Shown: positions 1 to 12,005 of the stretch, piece after piece
How the letters are laid out: each line of letters opens with the position of its first letter
Position numbering within the stretch: the stretch's first letter is position 1
Assembly (NCBI GenBank): GCA_037447655.1
Contig: JBBHKE010001891.1
Coordinates: 128,122-192,121 of the forward strand
Source of the DNA: Zygnema cylindricum
Taxonomy: Eukaryota > Streptophyta > Zygnematophyceae > Zygnematales > Zygnemataceae
Length of the DNA: 64,000 nt
Reading direction: 5' to 3'
The notes under the pieces: model-generated
Database searches by the model: none
What the model saw: the letters and a program-made list of their open reading frames with translations, nothing else
Told to the model about the DNA's origin: nothing
Made by a program: the position numbers and the translations under genes

Positions 1-689
1 TTGAATGGTACCACGTAAGATAAGATCGTATATTGAAAATCGTCAAAGATTTTTCTCACCGACCAGCTTCAACTTGAAATCTTCATTTGCGTACCATGTA
101 CGTGTGGACCAGGTCATCGTACGACATAATTTTTGTACTCTTTGCAGACGCCTTTTCAGATACCAGCTCAATTTTTTACTCTGTTTTTTCGCGTGACGAA
201 TGAGCGCTGCCACAAATAGTGTGACGAATGGGTGCTAACAAAAATAGCGTGACGAAAGTTCGTTACGAGATTGCTTTTGTGATTTCGGTTAGGATTTTTG
301 AATGGATGTATCATGTGCGAAATTTTTCGATTTCTGTTGGTTGCCATCTTGACACGTATGTTCATTATCCAACGTGTCGCGGCTCAATTTTTTCTGTAAA
401 TGGTGATGTATCTCGACGAGGTACGAGGTACATCACCATTTACAAAAACTTTCGAAGCGAATGCTTCGCGAAAACAAATCCAACGGTCATTGTTACTTCC
501 CAGACCTTTCGAGGATATTGGCAAGATTTGATGTAATGTTGTTCGCGCATAAAAACAAGATAAGCGGTAAACATGGTACGGATAGGCGCCGATTTCTGTA
601 AACTACCCCACTTTTCTTCTGATGGAACGCCACCCTAACCTGAACTATTTAACTGTCCACAGTATATTTCCATATCAGAGGGCGGTCTC
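1..689. other. Intergenic, no gene seen
   Basis: I see no coding exon. The stretch holds spaced near-copies of a GTGACGAATG-type motif around 193-257 and a strong inverted repeat at 396-443, listed separately. Short open frames here have no recognisable protein features. Confidence 0.6.
396..443. repeat. Perfect 15-bp inverted repeat (hairpin)
   Basis: GTAAATGGTGATGTA at 396-410 is exactly inverted at 429-443, with an 18-nt loop. The match continues imperfectly outward. It could be the remnant of a foldback element; no gene is attached. Confidence 0.7.
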
Positions 690-692
690 TTA

Positions 693-2004
693 GGGCACTT
701 TCCCATGTAACTGAAACTTTAATCTTGTAACTTTGTTTCTAGTGAAGATTCTACGTACATATTACAGAGCATTCCGATGTTAGCGCAAATAACTTGTTAC
801 TTCAAAAAGTGACAAGCGTAGACATGTACGAAACTTGTGACAGATAAACGGTACACAAAATGTTGCGAAACTTCCACTCGGCTTCAATTTCACACGTCCA
901 CCCGCACGCTTTACAGTTTCTGCCACTTCGCAATGTTTGTACCATAGTTCAAAAGTAGGCGTTTTTATGGTAGGCCTTTGGTCGGCGCCTTTACCGTAAG
1001 TTGTGTTATGGGCTTTTCATGTGATCTTCTTAGATCGCCACTTTGATCAGCGACCGTCCAATCGTCCGAATCTGACGGTGTAATTTTTTTTTTGGTCCGA
1101 ATGTTTTAATTGGTCCGAATAGGTCCAAATACAATATGGGTCTTAAGGTCATATTGTATGTTTTGCATACAATAGGCATATTGTATGGGCCTACTTTCAC
1201 CTACTTTTGTACTATGGTTTGTACGCCACATTGACATTGTCGACGTGAAGGCATTGACATTGTCGACGTGAAGGCATTGCAAATGTTTTAGGGATTGTGA
1301 CATTGTGACGTCACGCACGTCACTCTCAACTATGACAGCGCTGACGTCACAAATTCTAAAATTTCCGCCATGGTTTCCCGATTGTTTTTTTTTGTCTTTT
1401 CTTACTCTATTTGCCATCAAAATACGCCCAAAAATAGGCAAAAGAAATCGTTTTCAGAGATCATTCATTTGATACCATTATAGACGTTTTTCGTTGCAAG
1501 AATTGTGAGATAGACGCGGTAGTGGGAGAAGGAGAGAAAGAGAGGCGCTTTCACGGGACTTCGCTTTTGCGAAATGGCGTCCGTTGGTTGAGACCCATCC
1601 ACGGCCCCTGTACGTAAAAAAGCGCACGGAAAAAAGTCACGCACAAGCTAAAAAAGTCACGCACAGGCTAGAAACGTGCAGTGGGTTTTTTTTTATGTAC
1701 TCCGTGCACAAAAATTGTCAAAAACTTCTGACACGTGCGACACTATCTGCCTATTCGCTCAGAGGTGATTTTAAATATAGTTTGAAGATGAGCTGAAAGG
1801 ACGCAAAAGTGGGTCGAAACGCGCTAGACGACAAACTGCATTGCGTTAGACGACAAACTGCAGTACATGTAAAGTTTTAAGGTAACGCAACTTGTGCAGT
1901 GGAAATTTCAATTTTTTGGTATGGCTGCAGATTTTCTCGTTTTTTTCCAAGTTATAGAGGAAAACGACACAATAATTGTAACATTAGCACATGGGAAAGT
2001 GCCC
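693..2004 (-). mobile_element. PIF/Harbinger-like MITE, copy 1 (1,312 bp)
   Basis: The ends are a perfect 16-bp terminal inverted repeat, GGGCACTTTCCCATGT, at 693-708 and inverted at 1989-2004. TTA is duplicated on both sides (690-692 and 2005-2007), the TWA target typical of PIF/Harbinger. No transposase is encoded. The interior around 1230-1380, read on the minus strand, resembles the plus strand at about 47641-47745 inside copy 2, so both belong to one family in opposite orientation. It contains a direct duplication of about 24 bp (CATTGACATTGTCGACGTG units at 1228-1277) and short repeats near 1640-1680 and 1820-1860. Confidence 0.8.
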
Positions 2005-2007
2005 TTA

Positions 2008-3497
2008 TTTTCTCGTCTGTATAATAAATTTATACGCGGCCCATTGGATTTCATTTCTATTCTGAACCCAAACTACTTTTAGAATATATAACAGGCCTCA
2101 GCGTATGTTAAAAAAGGGAAGTTGACAGTTCTACACATTGCCGACACTCTGCTTGGAAGAGAAGCTCTTTTTGGAAGAAGTCAGGTCTGGTCTCTGATCT
2201 TAGTTTCAAAAGCAAGCTTTAACGTATTCCTTCTTTCCTTGACGGGGGTGACAATCACAAGTACCATCTGGTAGAATATATTGCATTGCCAACATTAGAA
2301 TGGCTATAACTACTGCGATTTATTAATTTATTTCTTAAGCCAACTTTGAACAGCCTTCAAACAACTTTAATTTTTTCAAGTAATGTCATACATGCAGAAT
2401 ATCAAGAACAAATATCCAACTCATCAGCATATTGCGGATTGCTGAATTATTTTCTCCTTATGATTATTACTATTATTCATTTTTAGGGTTTTATAGGATT
2501 TTTTCAACAGATTTGCATGCATGTCAAAGGATGCAAGTAATCACACATCCAAGTATCGGCGCAACAATACTAGAATAAGTGAAAGAATTAGAGCACTGAA
2601 TGTGACAATCCCATACTACATGCTTATTGCAAAAGGAGTTTAGAATGCAACATGCATATAGTACAGGGAAAGTAGATAAAGAAACTCTTTTTCCATGTTT
2701 GGACTTCGAACAAAAACCATACAATACACACCACTGGCCACAAAAATCAACGTACTGATTCATTATCATGTCAACAGAAGATGGACATTTTAACACTACA
2801 AAGTGCAAGGCACCACAACATAACTGTTGTATATTCATATAACATATAACACCAACGAAAGCAAAAGCAAAAGGAAAAGGACAAAAGGGAGAGGGAAGAA
2901 GATAAAAAGAAGAAGGAATAAGATAAAGAGGAGAAGGAAAGGAATGGAAAGGAAAAGTAAAGAAAAGGGATCAAAGAGAGAGAAAAATATAAGGAGAAGG
3001 AAGAGGATCACAAAAAAGGAAAAGGTTCGAAAAAAGAAATGGAAGAGAATGAAGTCGTTTTCACATTGAAGTGAGCCGCTTTTAATTCACCATTGCTCAA
3101 ATCAGATACGAGACACTTTTTCAAGCTTTTTTTTTTAACTTCCACATTTTCTCCCAAGGATTGTATCGGCGACACTCCAATGATGAACCTTAAACTGGTG
3201 CCCTTCTTTCATGGTTTTAAATTCACCGAATCCTTATAGGTTTTTATCACCGGCTCCAAAATGAACATTACATACGACTTTATGGCTTTCCAAGACCTAT
3301 TTGGTCTATATTCCAAAACCATATTCACACCCTCCTAGGAAAATTCATCGACATTTTTCACCTAGAGGAATCGCGGACAAAATGAAAAAAGAAAAGAAAA
3401 GAAGAAGACCAAAAGAAAGTGGTGAGAAGCACAAGAGAGTGAAGAAAAAAGAGAGGACATAAAAAAAACTAGTGAAATTGTCAGACGTGCCTGTTTA
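2008..3497. other. Intergenic, 3' flank of NOP58
   Basis: No gene is seen. A purine-rich AAAG/GAAG tract at about 2868-3060 makes long low-complexity open frames on both strands. The right end should contain the NOP58 3' UTR. Confidence 0.55.
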
Positions 3498-6400
3498 CTA
3501 CTTGTCTGTCTTTAATTTCTTCATCTTCTTTTCTGCCGGAGTGGCTATGGGAGTTTCCGCTTTCCTCTTCTTTTTCGGAGCCTCCTCCACATCTTCTTCG
3601 GGTGCCTCAACCTCCTCGGATTTCGCCTTCTTCTTACTTTTCTTCTTCTGCAAAAAACAGGATTTCTCAAGGTTTAGACAAGCCCAGACCAGGAAAAAGA
3701 CAAAAAGAAAAAAAAAGACAAGAGAGCCCAAAATACAAAAGGAAAAAGACAAAATACCAAGAAAAAGAACAGACACCAGAGAGCTCAGAATACCAAAAAG
3801 GGAAGACACTTACAAAAAAGGAAAACAAAACAAAACAAAAATTAAAAAATCCAGAAAAATATAAAAGAAGACAAAATACAGAATATTAAAACAAAAAAGA
3901 AAACAAAACACTTAAAAAAATACTTCAATCAAAAGACTTCAAGAGTCTCAAAATTGCAAAAAGAGACAGCTGAGAACATAGCCTTGCTGTCGCTGTTTCT
4001 GGTAATAAATAAAATACATTATATGTTTAAAGAAATACTTTTGATCGTTTTTTAGGTGACAATGGGGTTCTAATTGGAAACATAATTGGAAAACAAAGTC
4101 ATCTTTTCAAAAAAACAAAAACTCTCCAAATGTCCAAGCCTTTCGACCAAAAAAGGACATCCGAAAACAAAAACTCGAAGGCACAAAACGAAGTGCATTC
4201 ATACAGCAAGATACTCACCTCGACAACCGGCTCTGGAACGGTTTCCTCTGACTTTTTTGTCTTTTTCTTCCCTTTGGTTTCTGTATCTACCACTGCTGCA
4301 ACTACTGCGGCAACTTCTTCAGTACTCAATTCATCAGCAGTAATCGTGACTGTTTTCTCCTTCTTCTTTTTCTTCTTCTTATCTCCCTCTTCTGCTTCTC
4401 CGTTCTCGACCTCCTCCACCTTCACCTCTACCTTCCTCTTCTTCTTCTCCTCGGGAGTTTTCTCGCCCATAGTTGTGTCAGCCGCTGAGTTATATGTCTG
4501 TTTCACGCCCCAGCATAAACCAATATAAGAAAAACCCGATAAGAAGTTGAAACAAAAAATAAATACATAACAAAAAAAAGCATCCCTTGTAGAAATTCCA
4601 ACCGACAACAAGTTAATAGAGCAACAAAGCTACTGTTCCAGTTTCATCTCATTCCACGCCCCAGGGGTAGCTTTCACATAAATAAAAAAGGAAACAAAAT
4701 AACCACAAAAAATAGTCCCGTCCTGTCTTACCTTAGCGTTTGTAAGTAAAAGAGTTCCTCCATTGCGGCCCTTGTCATAAGCCTCAATCTTTGGCTTACC
4801 CTTTCCAGCACTACTCAGCTTTACTAAAGCTTTGCCTTCAAGTTGCCTCAAACGAGCTTCGACCTGCACAAGAAAAAGAAGAAAAAAACATAAACCAAAA
4901 GCATTTCACATTTTCCCTTCACTGAATTTGCACAACATTGGTAGACTCTGAAAACTTGAGCAAAGAGAGCTGGAAAAACATCCACGGACACATATCTTTC
5001 ATAAATTTACAGTTTTACCTGTCAGGTGACAGTGTCTTGCAAGTAAAGTATCACCCAATCGACAATCCACTTATCTTTTCATAAAGTTACTCAAAGGAGC
5101 GTCATTTGGCCTAATAAGAGGTGTCTAATTCAAATTTTACTCAGTAAAATTTAAATTATGAATGTATAACACAACTTCATTTCCTTATCTGTAACTATGT
5201 TCCAAAAAAGCACAGTGTGTACAAGCACTTCCCTCATTAAGGACAAGAGCTCATATCCTGGCTCTATTTCCTAATCCCACATTCGCCTCTAAATTCAAAT
5301 TTTACTTAGCGGAATTGAAAATAAGAAAGTATACCATGACTTCATTCCACACTTCAGAAGTATAGATGTGCACTTCCCTCCATTAAGGACAATAAAGATC
5401 TCATACCTTGGCTCTATTTTCTATTCCCACAGTCGCCTCTACATCGTCTCCCAAAGCATCAATCCTTATGGAAAGAGCACATTTTGCTGCAAGAACTCTG
5501 GCAATTTTTCCTTTGAATTTTGGAGGAGCCTGTCCAATAAGCGATGCGTGGTAGATAAGCCCGTATTTCGGAGTCTCGTGTTTTGTTTTCAATGCACGAA
5601 ACAATGCCTGTAACCAAAAAAAAATCATAACATCATTGACAGATTACATCATTAATAGATAAAACAATATCAGAACATAATCATCACCAACATCATCATC
5701 AGGTAACATCATTTTCCACATCTTGATGGCAATTTTGTCCATCTACTGTGCCTACTGAAACGTATAAGACTGAATCTACGCCATGAACTCAATGCCTCCA
5801 CAGGATGGACGGAAATAATAAAGAATTATAATACAGCAAGCATCATACAAGCTTAACATAATCGAACAACAGCAAATTATAATTTCTGTCCAAAGAATGA
5901 AAAAAATTTCCACCTTTTCAATGCTTCCTGCATCAACTGACTAGCCCACGTTCTGAAAAAACTGTCTACCAAAACAAAAACATTTTTCCCAGCTTGAAGA
6001 AAAAAGTCATACCTTTTCTGCTCCTAAAATTTGCACTGTACTTGCAGGTTGTTTTGCTAGATTCATCAAACTTCCTGCGTGTGCTATGAGTCGAGCCCCG
6101 ACTAATTCTCCCACCATAACCGTCAAGTTGGGAGCTATAGCCGCCATTCGACTCCGAAGGTAATCAAAAAGCTTTGCACGATACTCCGATAAGGCAATAA
6201 CTTGGTCACATAAAGCCTTCACATTGGTCATATCTTGTTCGCTCACTTCTGTTCCCATAGATATCACTGCAGCATCCTTCATCTCTGATTCTACTTCTTC
6301 ATCAAGGATCTGGAGAAGGATTGTAACACCAAAATTAGAAAACGGGGCAGTGTCAGGGGCAGGGGCAATTGAGTAGTCAGTTCCCTTAACATCAGTGTCC

Positions 6401-9078
6401 ACTATCCACTTCATACCGCTTTCTTAACAGAAAGCAATCCCTATCTGCAAAAAATAAATAAAAAAAATATTTGCTAAAAACATTTGAAAATAAAAGGGAA
6501 AAATAATCTCATAACGCTCAGTATCCAGCCATGTCCTGCCACACATACTCTACCCGTTCCAAACAAAAGAAAGAGAAGGATACCAAACAACAATGACAAA
6601 ATATAATCAAGTTAAGTCGACATACTTCTGAGAAGTCGATTGTCGCTGCACTTTCCCTCGGTCCCATAAGCTTGACTGACTTGGCATACTGAATATTGTC
6701 CTGGACGATTTTTCCGAGCTCGGGAAAATGCCAGCCATACCATTCTCGGACTCTCATTGCATAAGTATTCAGTTCCTTATCAAGATCATCGAGAAGCCCA
6801 ATGGCCTGAACTATCATAGTATCCACCTGAAATACCACAAAGCATAAAAAAAAAGCAACATTGAGGGAACATCCTGAGGGAGGATGAATGGGAAATACAA
6901 GCACATTGAACTGGCGGTATATCATGACCCATTGTGATTACTAGGAAACTGCTTTGATTAACATTGTGGTCATTGCGGTACAATGGAAATTGTGGTACAA
7001 AATCATTGTATCTGCAAGCATACAAAGGTGGGAAAGCAATTCATTTCACATTTCCTTTCATACTCTCAACAACCCACATGCATCAATCGCTCTCATTTTT
7101 CCTGTCCCTGTACTTTTTCCAGCCAGTAGGGATTCTAATGAAACACTTTCTCTATACAATAACTATAATCTCGTTAGTGCTCACTGACAGGAATCCCGTC
7201 AGAATGCACACCCTTCTGTCGGACAAACTTCAAAACCGAAAAAACTTTTTCACCATTCCACACTTGAAAGATAGCTAAAAGCAAAAAGCAAAAAAAAACA
7301 ATGCAAACAACAGAAAACACTGTCAGTACACCCAAAACATACCTGCATTTTCATCTGAGACTATGAAAGACTCCTCACCTTATCAGGACTGAACTTGAGC
7401 TTATAACGTGAAAGACTATGGCTGAGACCCAAACTCATAGGTGCCATGTCAGATCCAGCAAGTCCAGTAATGAGCTCCCCCAGTTGACTACGAACACCTC
7501 TCATCAACTCCATAACAGCAGCTGAATGGACACAATTAATACCCTGCAAAAAATCAACAGAAAAAAGGACGTTAGGCGGCAACAAGAAGCTAAGATCCGT
7601 CATCGAAACGTACTCTCCCCCATAATTTCTAAAATCTCCCTGTAGCTTGCTCCAAGGAGACATCCATAACCAGCAATGCTATCACAAATTCTACTGCATT
7701 AAACAAAAAGGCTCATCCACCACTCTTTCTCACCAATAATGGATCTTCTAGTTCAACAATCAAGCATACTGATTGATATAGACGATACAAATGCCTCACT
7801 TCTTTTTGTCCAAAATGCCCATTTCACATGCAAGCTATTTTCACTCAAAGAAGTGTCATCACGATAAGAACTGTTTATTAAACAGCCACAGGACTTGGTT
7901 CATGAAAACCCACCAATTTCTCCTTTATAATGTTTCCAAGCTTTGAATCAGCCAGAGCTAGTGTTTCCCCTTGACATTGGGCCTTAATAAATTTGCGAAG
8001 GCCTTTGCTTAGTTTACTATCCACCAGGGCTGTTGCAGCAGCCAAGGCATCTGTTGTATTATCAAATTTTTCGAAAGCTTTGAGCTTAACAGCCTACAAA
8101 AAAAACACATAAATAACAGAAGAACAGGTAAATATGTCACAAACAGCTAACGAGATGTTCTATTATCGATTTTTCCAAAAGCATTCAGCTTACCGCCTAC
8201 ATAAAAACACTAACATATCGACGGGCAAATATGAATCACAAACAGAAAACAACATATTTTACTAACAATCTTTACAAAAAAAGTTCAGTTAAACGACCAG
8301 CAAAAAGCACACATAAATAAACAACTAATCACTAGCAAGAAATCCAAACAAAACAAAAGGGAATGATCAATAAACGTGTATCGCAACAGCTAACAAGGAT
8401 GTAAAAAAAAACAAAAAATGATGGGCCACCTATGTGATGACAGGAAAAAAATTATGCAACAGAATATGAATTTCAACAACTTAGTTTCCTTGCTGATCGT
8501 TTTCAGTGTCGCATACCTTACTAGCAGATTCCACAGATTCAAAAATCTTTGTCACCTCCTGTATGACAGAAATACCCACAAAAAAAAACCACAATTAGCA
8601 GATCCCAGAATTGTTCACATTTATACGACACTTGAAAATATACATTCAAAACAAAAAGCCTATAAAACAATCGCTCAAAAAACCAATGTGCTTGTCCAAA
8701 AAGCCTATAACATGCTTCTCAAATACTGCACTCAGGCATCCAAATGTAACAATTGCAACACCTTAGAAAGCAGTACTATCGGTTAAACAATAAATAAAAA
8801 CCTAGATACTGCTGCCTTATTAAAACTATATTCACAAAAGTTCTCTTGTCACAAATCATATCTACAAGCAGATGTGAATGTTAAAAATTAGAATCCACAA
8901 GACACATTGTGATCATATCCAAAAACATCAAATTGTAGAGAAACCTGCCAGTAGAGGAAGTCAATGATGTAAGCAATGCTATTAGAATGCAAATCTGTTT
9001 CATATACATATCTCTACATATATAGCTTTACATATACATACAAACATTAAATATATCATATGTATATATGTATGTATG

Positions 9079-9140
<62 letters not shown>

Positions 9141-10666
9141 TATATGTGTGTGTGTATGTATGTATGTATGTGTGTGTATGTGCATGTGAATGTATATACA
9201 TATATAAACACACATATATAAACCGTATTCGTGAAGCACTTTTGCAAGCAGAGCATACACAAGTGAACATCAGACAACAATTTCCTAAAACCTAACCATA
9301 AGACCATCTTTTGCCAGAGCCGAGAATACTTCTCCAATAAAGAATAAAAATCATAAATCCTCATATTGCGACAATCATCAACAAAAATCGTGAACACTCC
9401 TACAACAATAAAGGTAACTGCCATTCTGATACCCAAAACAATTTGCAAATTTTGTGACGAAAATGTTACGAGGTATCATTTTAATGGGGTGCATTTCACC
9501 GGAGTAAAGGACCTTAACAAGCAAAACCCTTGGGGGTATGAAAGGCAAGCAAGAGACAAAGAAGAGGAGAGAGGGAGGGAGAGGGAGAGAGGGGGAGAGA
9601 AAGGGAAAACAGAGGGGGAGAGAGGAGCTTAGAGAGAGAGAGAGAGGGGGGAAGAGAGCAAGAGAGAGAGAGCGAGGGAGAAAGAAGAGAGAAAGGGGGG
9701 AAGGAAGCTATCCCAAAGCTAAGTGTGATATTTAGATAACAACACTTCATCCCTAATATCAGGTGTGAAAACAAGCTCTAACAAAAGGCACATGATTTAA
9801 ACATACTACAAAATTCTTAAGTTTATCATCAGATTGATAAAACCAGGTGCCTCAAAAGACATACTTGATTCAGAAACCTGAATCTTGACCCTCCTTTCTC
9901 ATACAAAAGTAATAGCAACAGTCATGATACACTCAAAATGCAATAAAATAAAATAAAAAAAACTTTACAAATTAAGAGCTTAGCAAGCAGATACTCACTT
10001 CAATGAGATAAAAATGTGATTTCAATTGTACGAACTGAACTAAACCCCGAAATTTAGCATACAAAAAATGACATATAACAATTAGCAATATAACAACCTA
10101 AATTTTACACTTTTAGAAAGAAACATTCTTCTTATTTGTACACAACAAAACTAAAAGACTCTGATTTCCAAAAACAAACGCAACATCTGTCATTCCTAAA
10201 AAATCTAGAAGGCTAACAAATGTCAATTATTTCATCCCGAAATACAACCTCTTCTATCCTCGACTATCATCTTTTGAAGCTTCAAAATCATTTTTTTTTG
10301 CAGATTTCGCTCGCAAAAACAATATTTTTTCAGTCATTACAGTTGAGCTGGCAAAACCGGCTTAAATTCGATACTGATACTTAAAAGAAACAAACTGATA
10401 CCTCTTATCCAAATTACTCTCAAACTTAATAAACCGGATAGTCATATTCGTACATGATTCAGTACATGTAAATAAGGCAAAAACCCTTAAAAAAGGTGTA
10501 TAAAAAAGAACCGCATATCTACAACCAGCTTCTGAACATTTTTTAATTTCATTGCACAAAGGATTTGATGGAAAGGAAAAAAAAGTACCTCAACTTTGTC
10601 AAGCTTTTTGTCATCCAAAATTTTGAAAAGAGCGTAGCCTCCGGGTGTTTCAAATAACAATAGCAT
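3498..10666 (-). CDS. NOP58: Nucleolar protein NOP58 (box C/D snoRNP core), complete, 10 exons
   Basis: NOP58 is a core protein of box C/D snoRNPs. With NOP56, fibrillarin and 15.5K it directs 2'-O-methylation and processing of rRNA in the nucleolus. Exons (5' to 3', minus): 10589-10666, 8517-8558, 7914-8093, 7379-7543, 6626-6826, 6013-6309, 5407-5607, 4732-4863, 4219-4497, 3498-3647. All junctions are GT-AG in phase 0 and give 574 residues, close to the family length. Visible hallmarks are the N-terminus [15 protein letters not shown], the Nop domain with [36 protein letters not shown] and [17 protein letters not shown], and the segment [20 protein letters not shown]. The C-terminus is rich in Lys/Glu (KKKKKKK, KKRK), as in plant NOP58. 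An in-frame TTG lies upstream; the ATG at 10666 is the only reasonable start. Intron 1 (8559-10588) carries TA/CA and GA repeats. Confidence 0.96.
9083..9205. repeat. TA/CA/TG microsatellite in NOP58 intron 1
   Basis: An uninterrupted TA run (about 9083-9126) is followed by CA and then TG/TATG repeats. Open frames crossing it (Ile-Tyr runs) are artefacts of the repeat. Confidence 0.9.
9541..9706. repeat. GA-rich purine tract in NOP58 intron 1
   Basis: About 165 bases almost entirely G and A on the plus strand, forming a polypyrimidine tract on the transcribed NOP58 strand. It is low-complexity sequence with no coding potential. Confidence 0.85.
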
Positions 10667-12005
10667 TTTTCCAGCCAATCAGAAACTATAAAAAGAGTAA
10701 TTTCTGGAAGAAAGCTATCAGGTTTCAGCTGCTTTTGAATCTTCAAAATATTTGGAGTAAGTAAAGTTAGACAAAGTAAAGAATCTCAAAAAAAATCTAC
10801 AAAAGAGAAACTCGGAGTAAAATAACAAGAAGCTGTGAAATTATAAACTCCAGGGTTTGAAAATACGAGCTACAAACACAGCAAAAGTTCAGAATGATGT
10901 GAGGACTCTTCTGTTATGAATCTTTTAAAAGTAACAGTTAATAGAGTGACTTAAAATATCGACAATATAAGAGGGGCAGTCAAATGGCCTTCCTTCCTTC
11001 AGCTTCGAGAGACCATTGGCCGTTTCCGGACGCCAAAAGAGGCGGCGGAGAAAGAGAACGAAGTGAGAGAGAGCAGCAAAGAAGACGCCCTACTGGAAGA
11101 GTGTGACATGTCAGACAAAGGTTCGACGACCAATACCGTACGGTTCTAGGGTTCACATGCAGTAACAAATCGGATCGGAGATGACCGTACCATACCGTAC
11201 TGCAGTTATAAGCTCCAAATTTCACTCGATATTGAGTACGGTACGGTACAGTACTATACTGATTCAGGTTCAAGTCTTCAAGATCAGCTGGAATGCGCGC
11301 TTTAATCCGATACTGTACTTTGTTTCGTACAATACTGTGGTGGTGTCCCACATTGTCACATTCTACCATAGCGATGTACCTATTGCCGTATCGGTATTCG
11401 AAATTTGAAACTGAAATGCCGGCGACGACCGTTTCTTTGTGGCCAGTTACCACTCCCACCAAACAATGACAAAGCATTGTGCAGCACAGAAACCGCTAGC
11501 ACCGTAATTTTCTCCGATTAGAAGAAAACTACAGTGCAGTAAACTGTACTGTTCTATGAAGAAAAACCGATTATTACGAGAAACACTAAAACAGCCTTCG
11601 TGGATCCGTTCACGGTGACTTCTCTGCCTTCTTACGGGACATGCAGACAAGGAAACCCTCAGCCTTATCCATTTTCTCGTTGCTTGGCTCAGGTTCATCC
11701 TCCCACATTATCGTCCAAGCTTCCGTGCAAATCTGGCCTAAATTCCATCATCATTTAAACAGACCGCATACTTTTATCTGACGATGGAAACGCTCAATCG
11801 AACGGCAACTTTATGCGATATGCTGAATCGAACGGTCTCTGTATTAACCGTGAATTATGGAACTTCTCACTCATACGTCTTTCAGTTCGTTACTGCTTTC
11901 TCCCAATTCTTGCTACTTCTGAATCTTTGATTATTTTCTGCTTTTTTTTAACTTTGCAAAAACAAGTTGCAGAGTTTGGCTCCTGTCTTTCTGAGAGAGC
12001 CATCC
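10667..12005. promoter_or_regulatory. Divergent promoter region of NOP58 and ndhN
   Basis: About 1.3 kb separates the two start codons, which point away from each other, so both promoters and 5' UTRs should lie here. No TATA box can be assigned with confidence. A 291-bp insertion-like element sits in the middle (11132-11422). Confidence 0.5.
11132..11422. mobile_element. Short insertion flanked by an 8-bp direct repeat
   Basis: CGACGACC occurs exactly at 11124-11131 and 11423-11430, as expected for an 8-bp target-site duplication. The interior is rich in GTAC/GTATCG-type palindromes. AATACCGTACGG near the left end resembles the inverse of CCGTATCGGTATT near the right end, but the true ends are not good inverted repeats. 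The class is unassigned; it may be a decayed hAT-type MITE. Confidence 0.45.

Noticed and set aside
5620-5720. Possible box C/D snoRNA in NOP58 intron 7
   Set aside because: TGATGA-like and CTGA motifs occur on the minus strand, but spacing, terminal stem and a terminal D box are lacking.
9056-9448. Ile-Tyr/Thr-His repeat frames
   Set aside because: Products of the TA/CA microsatellite in NOP58 intron 1.
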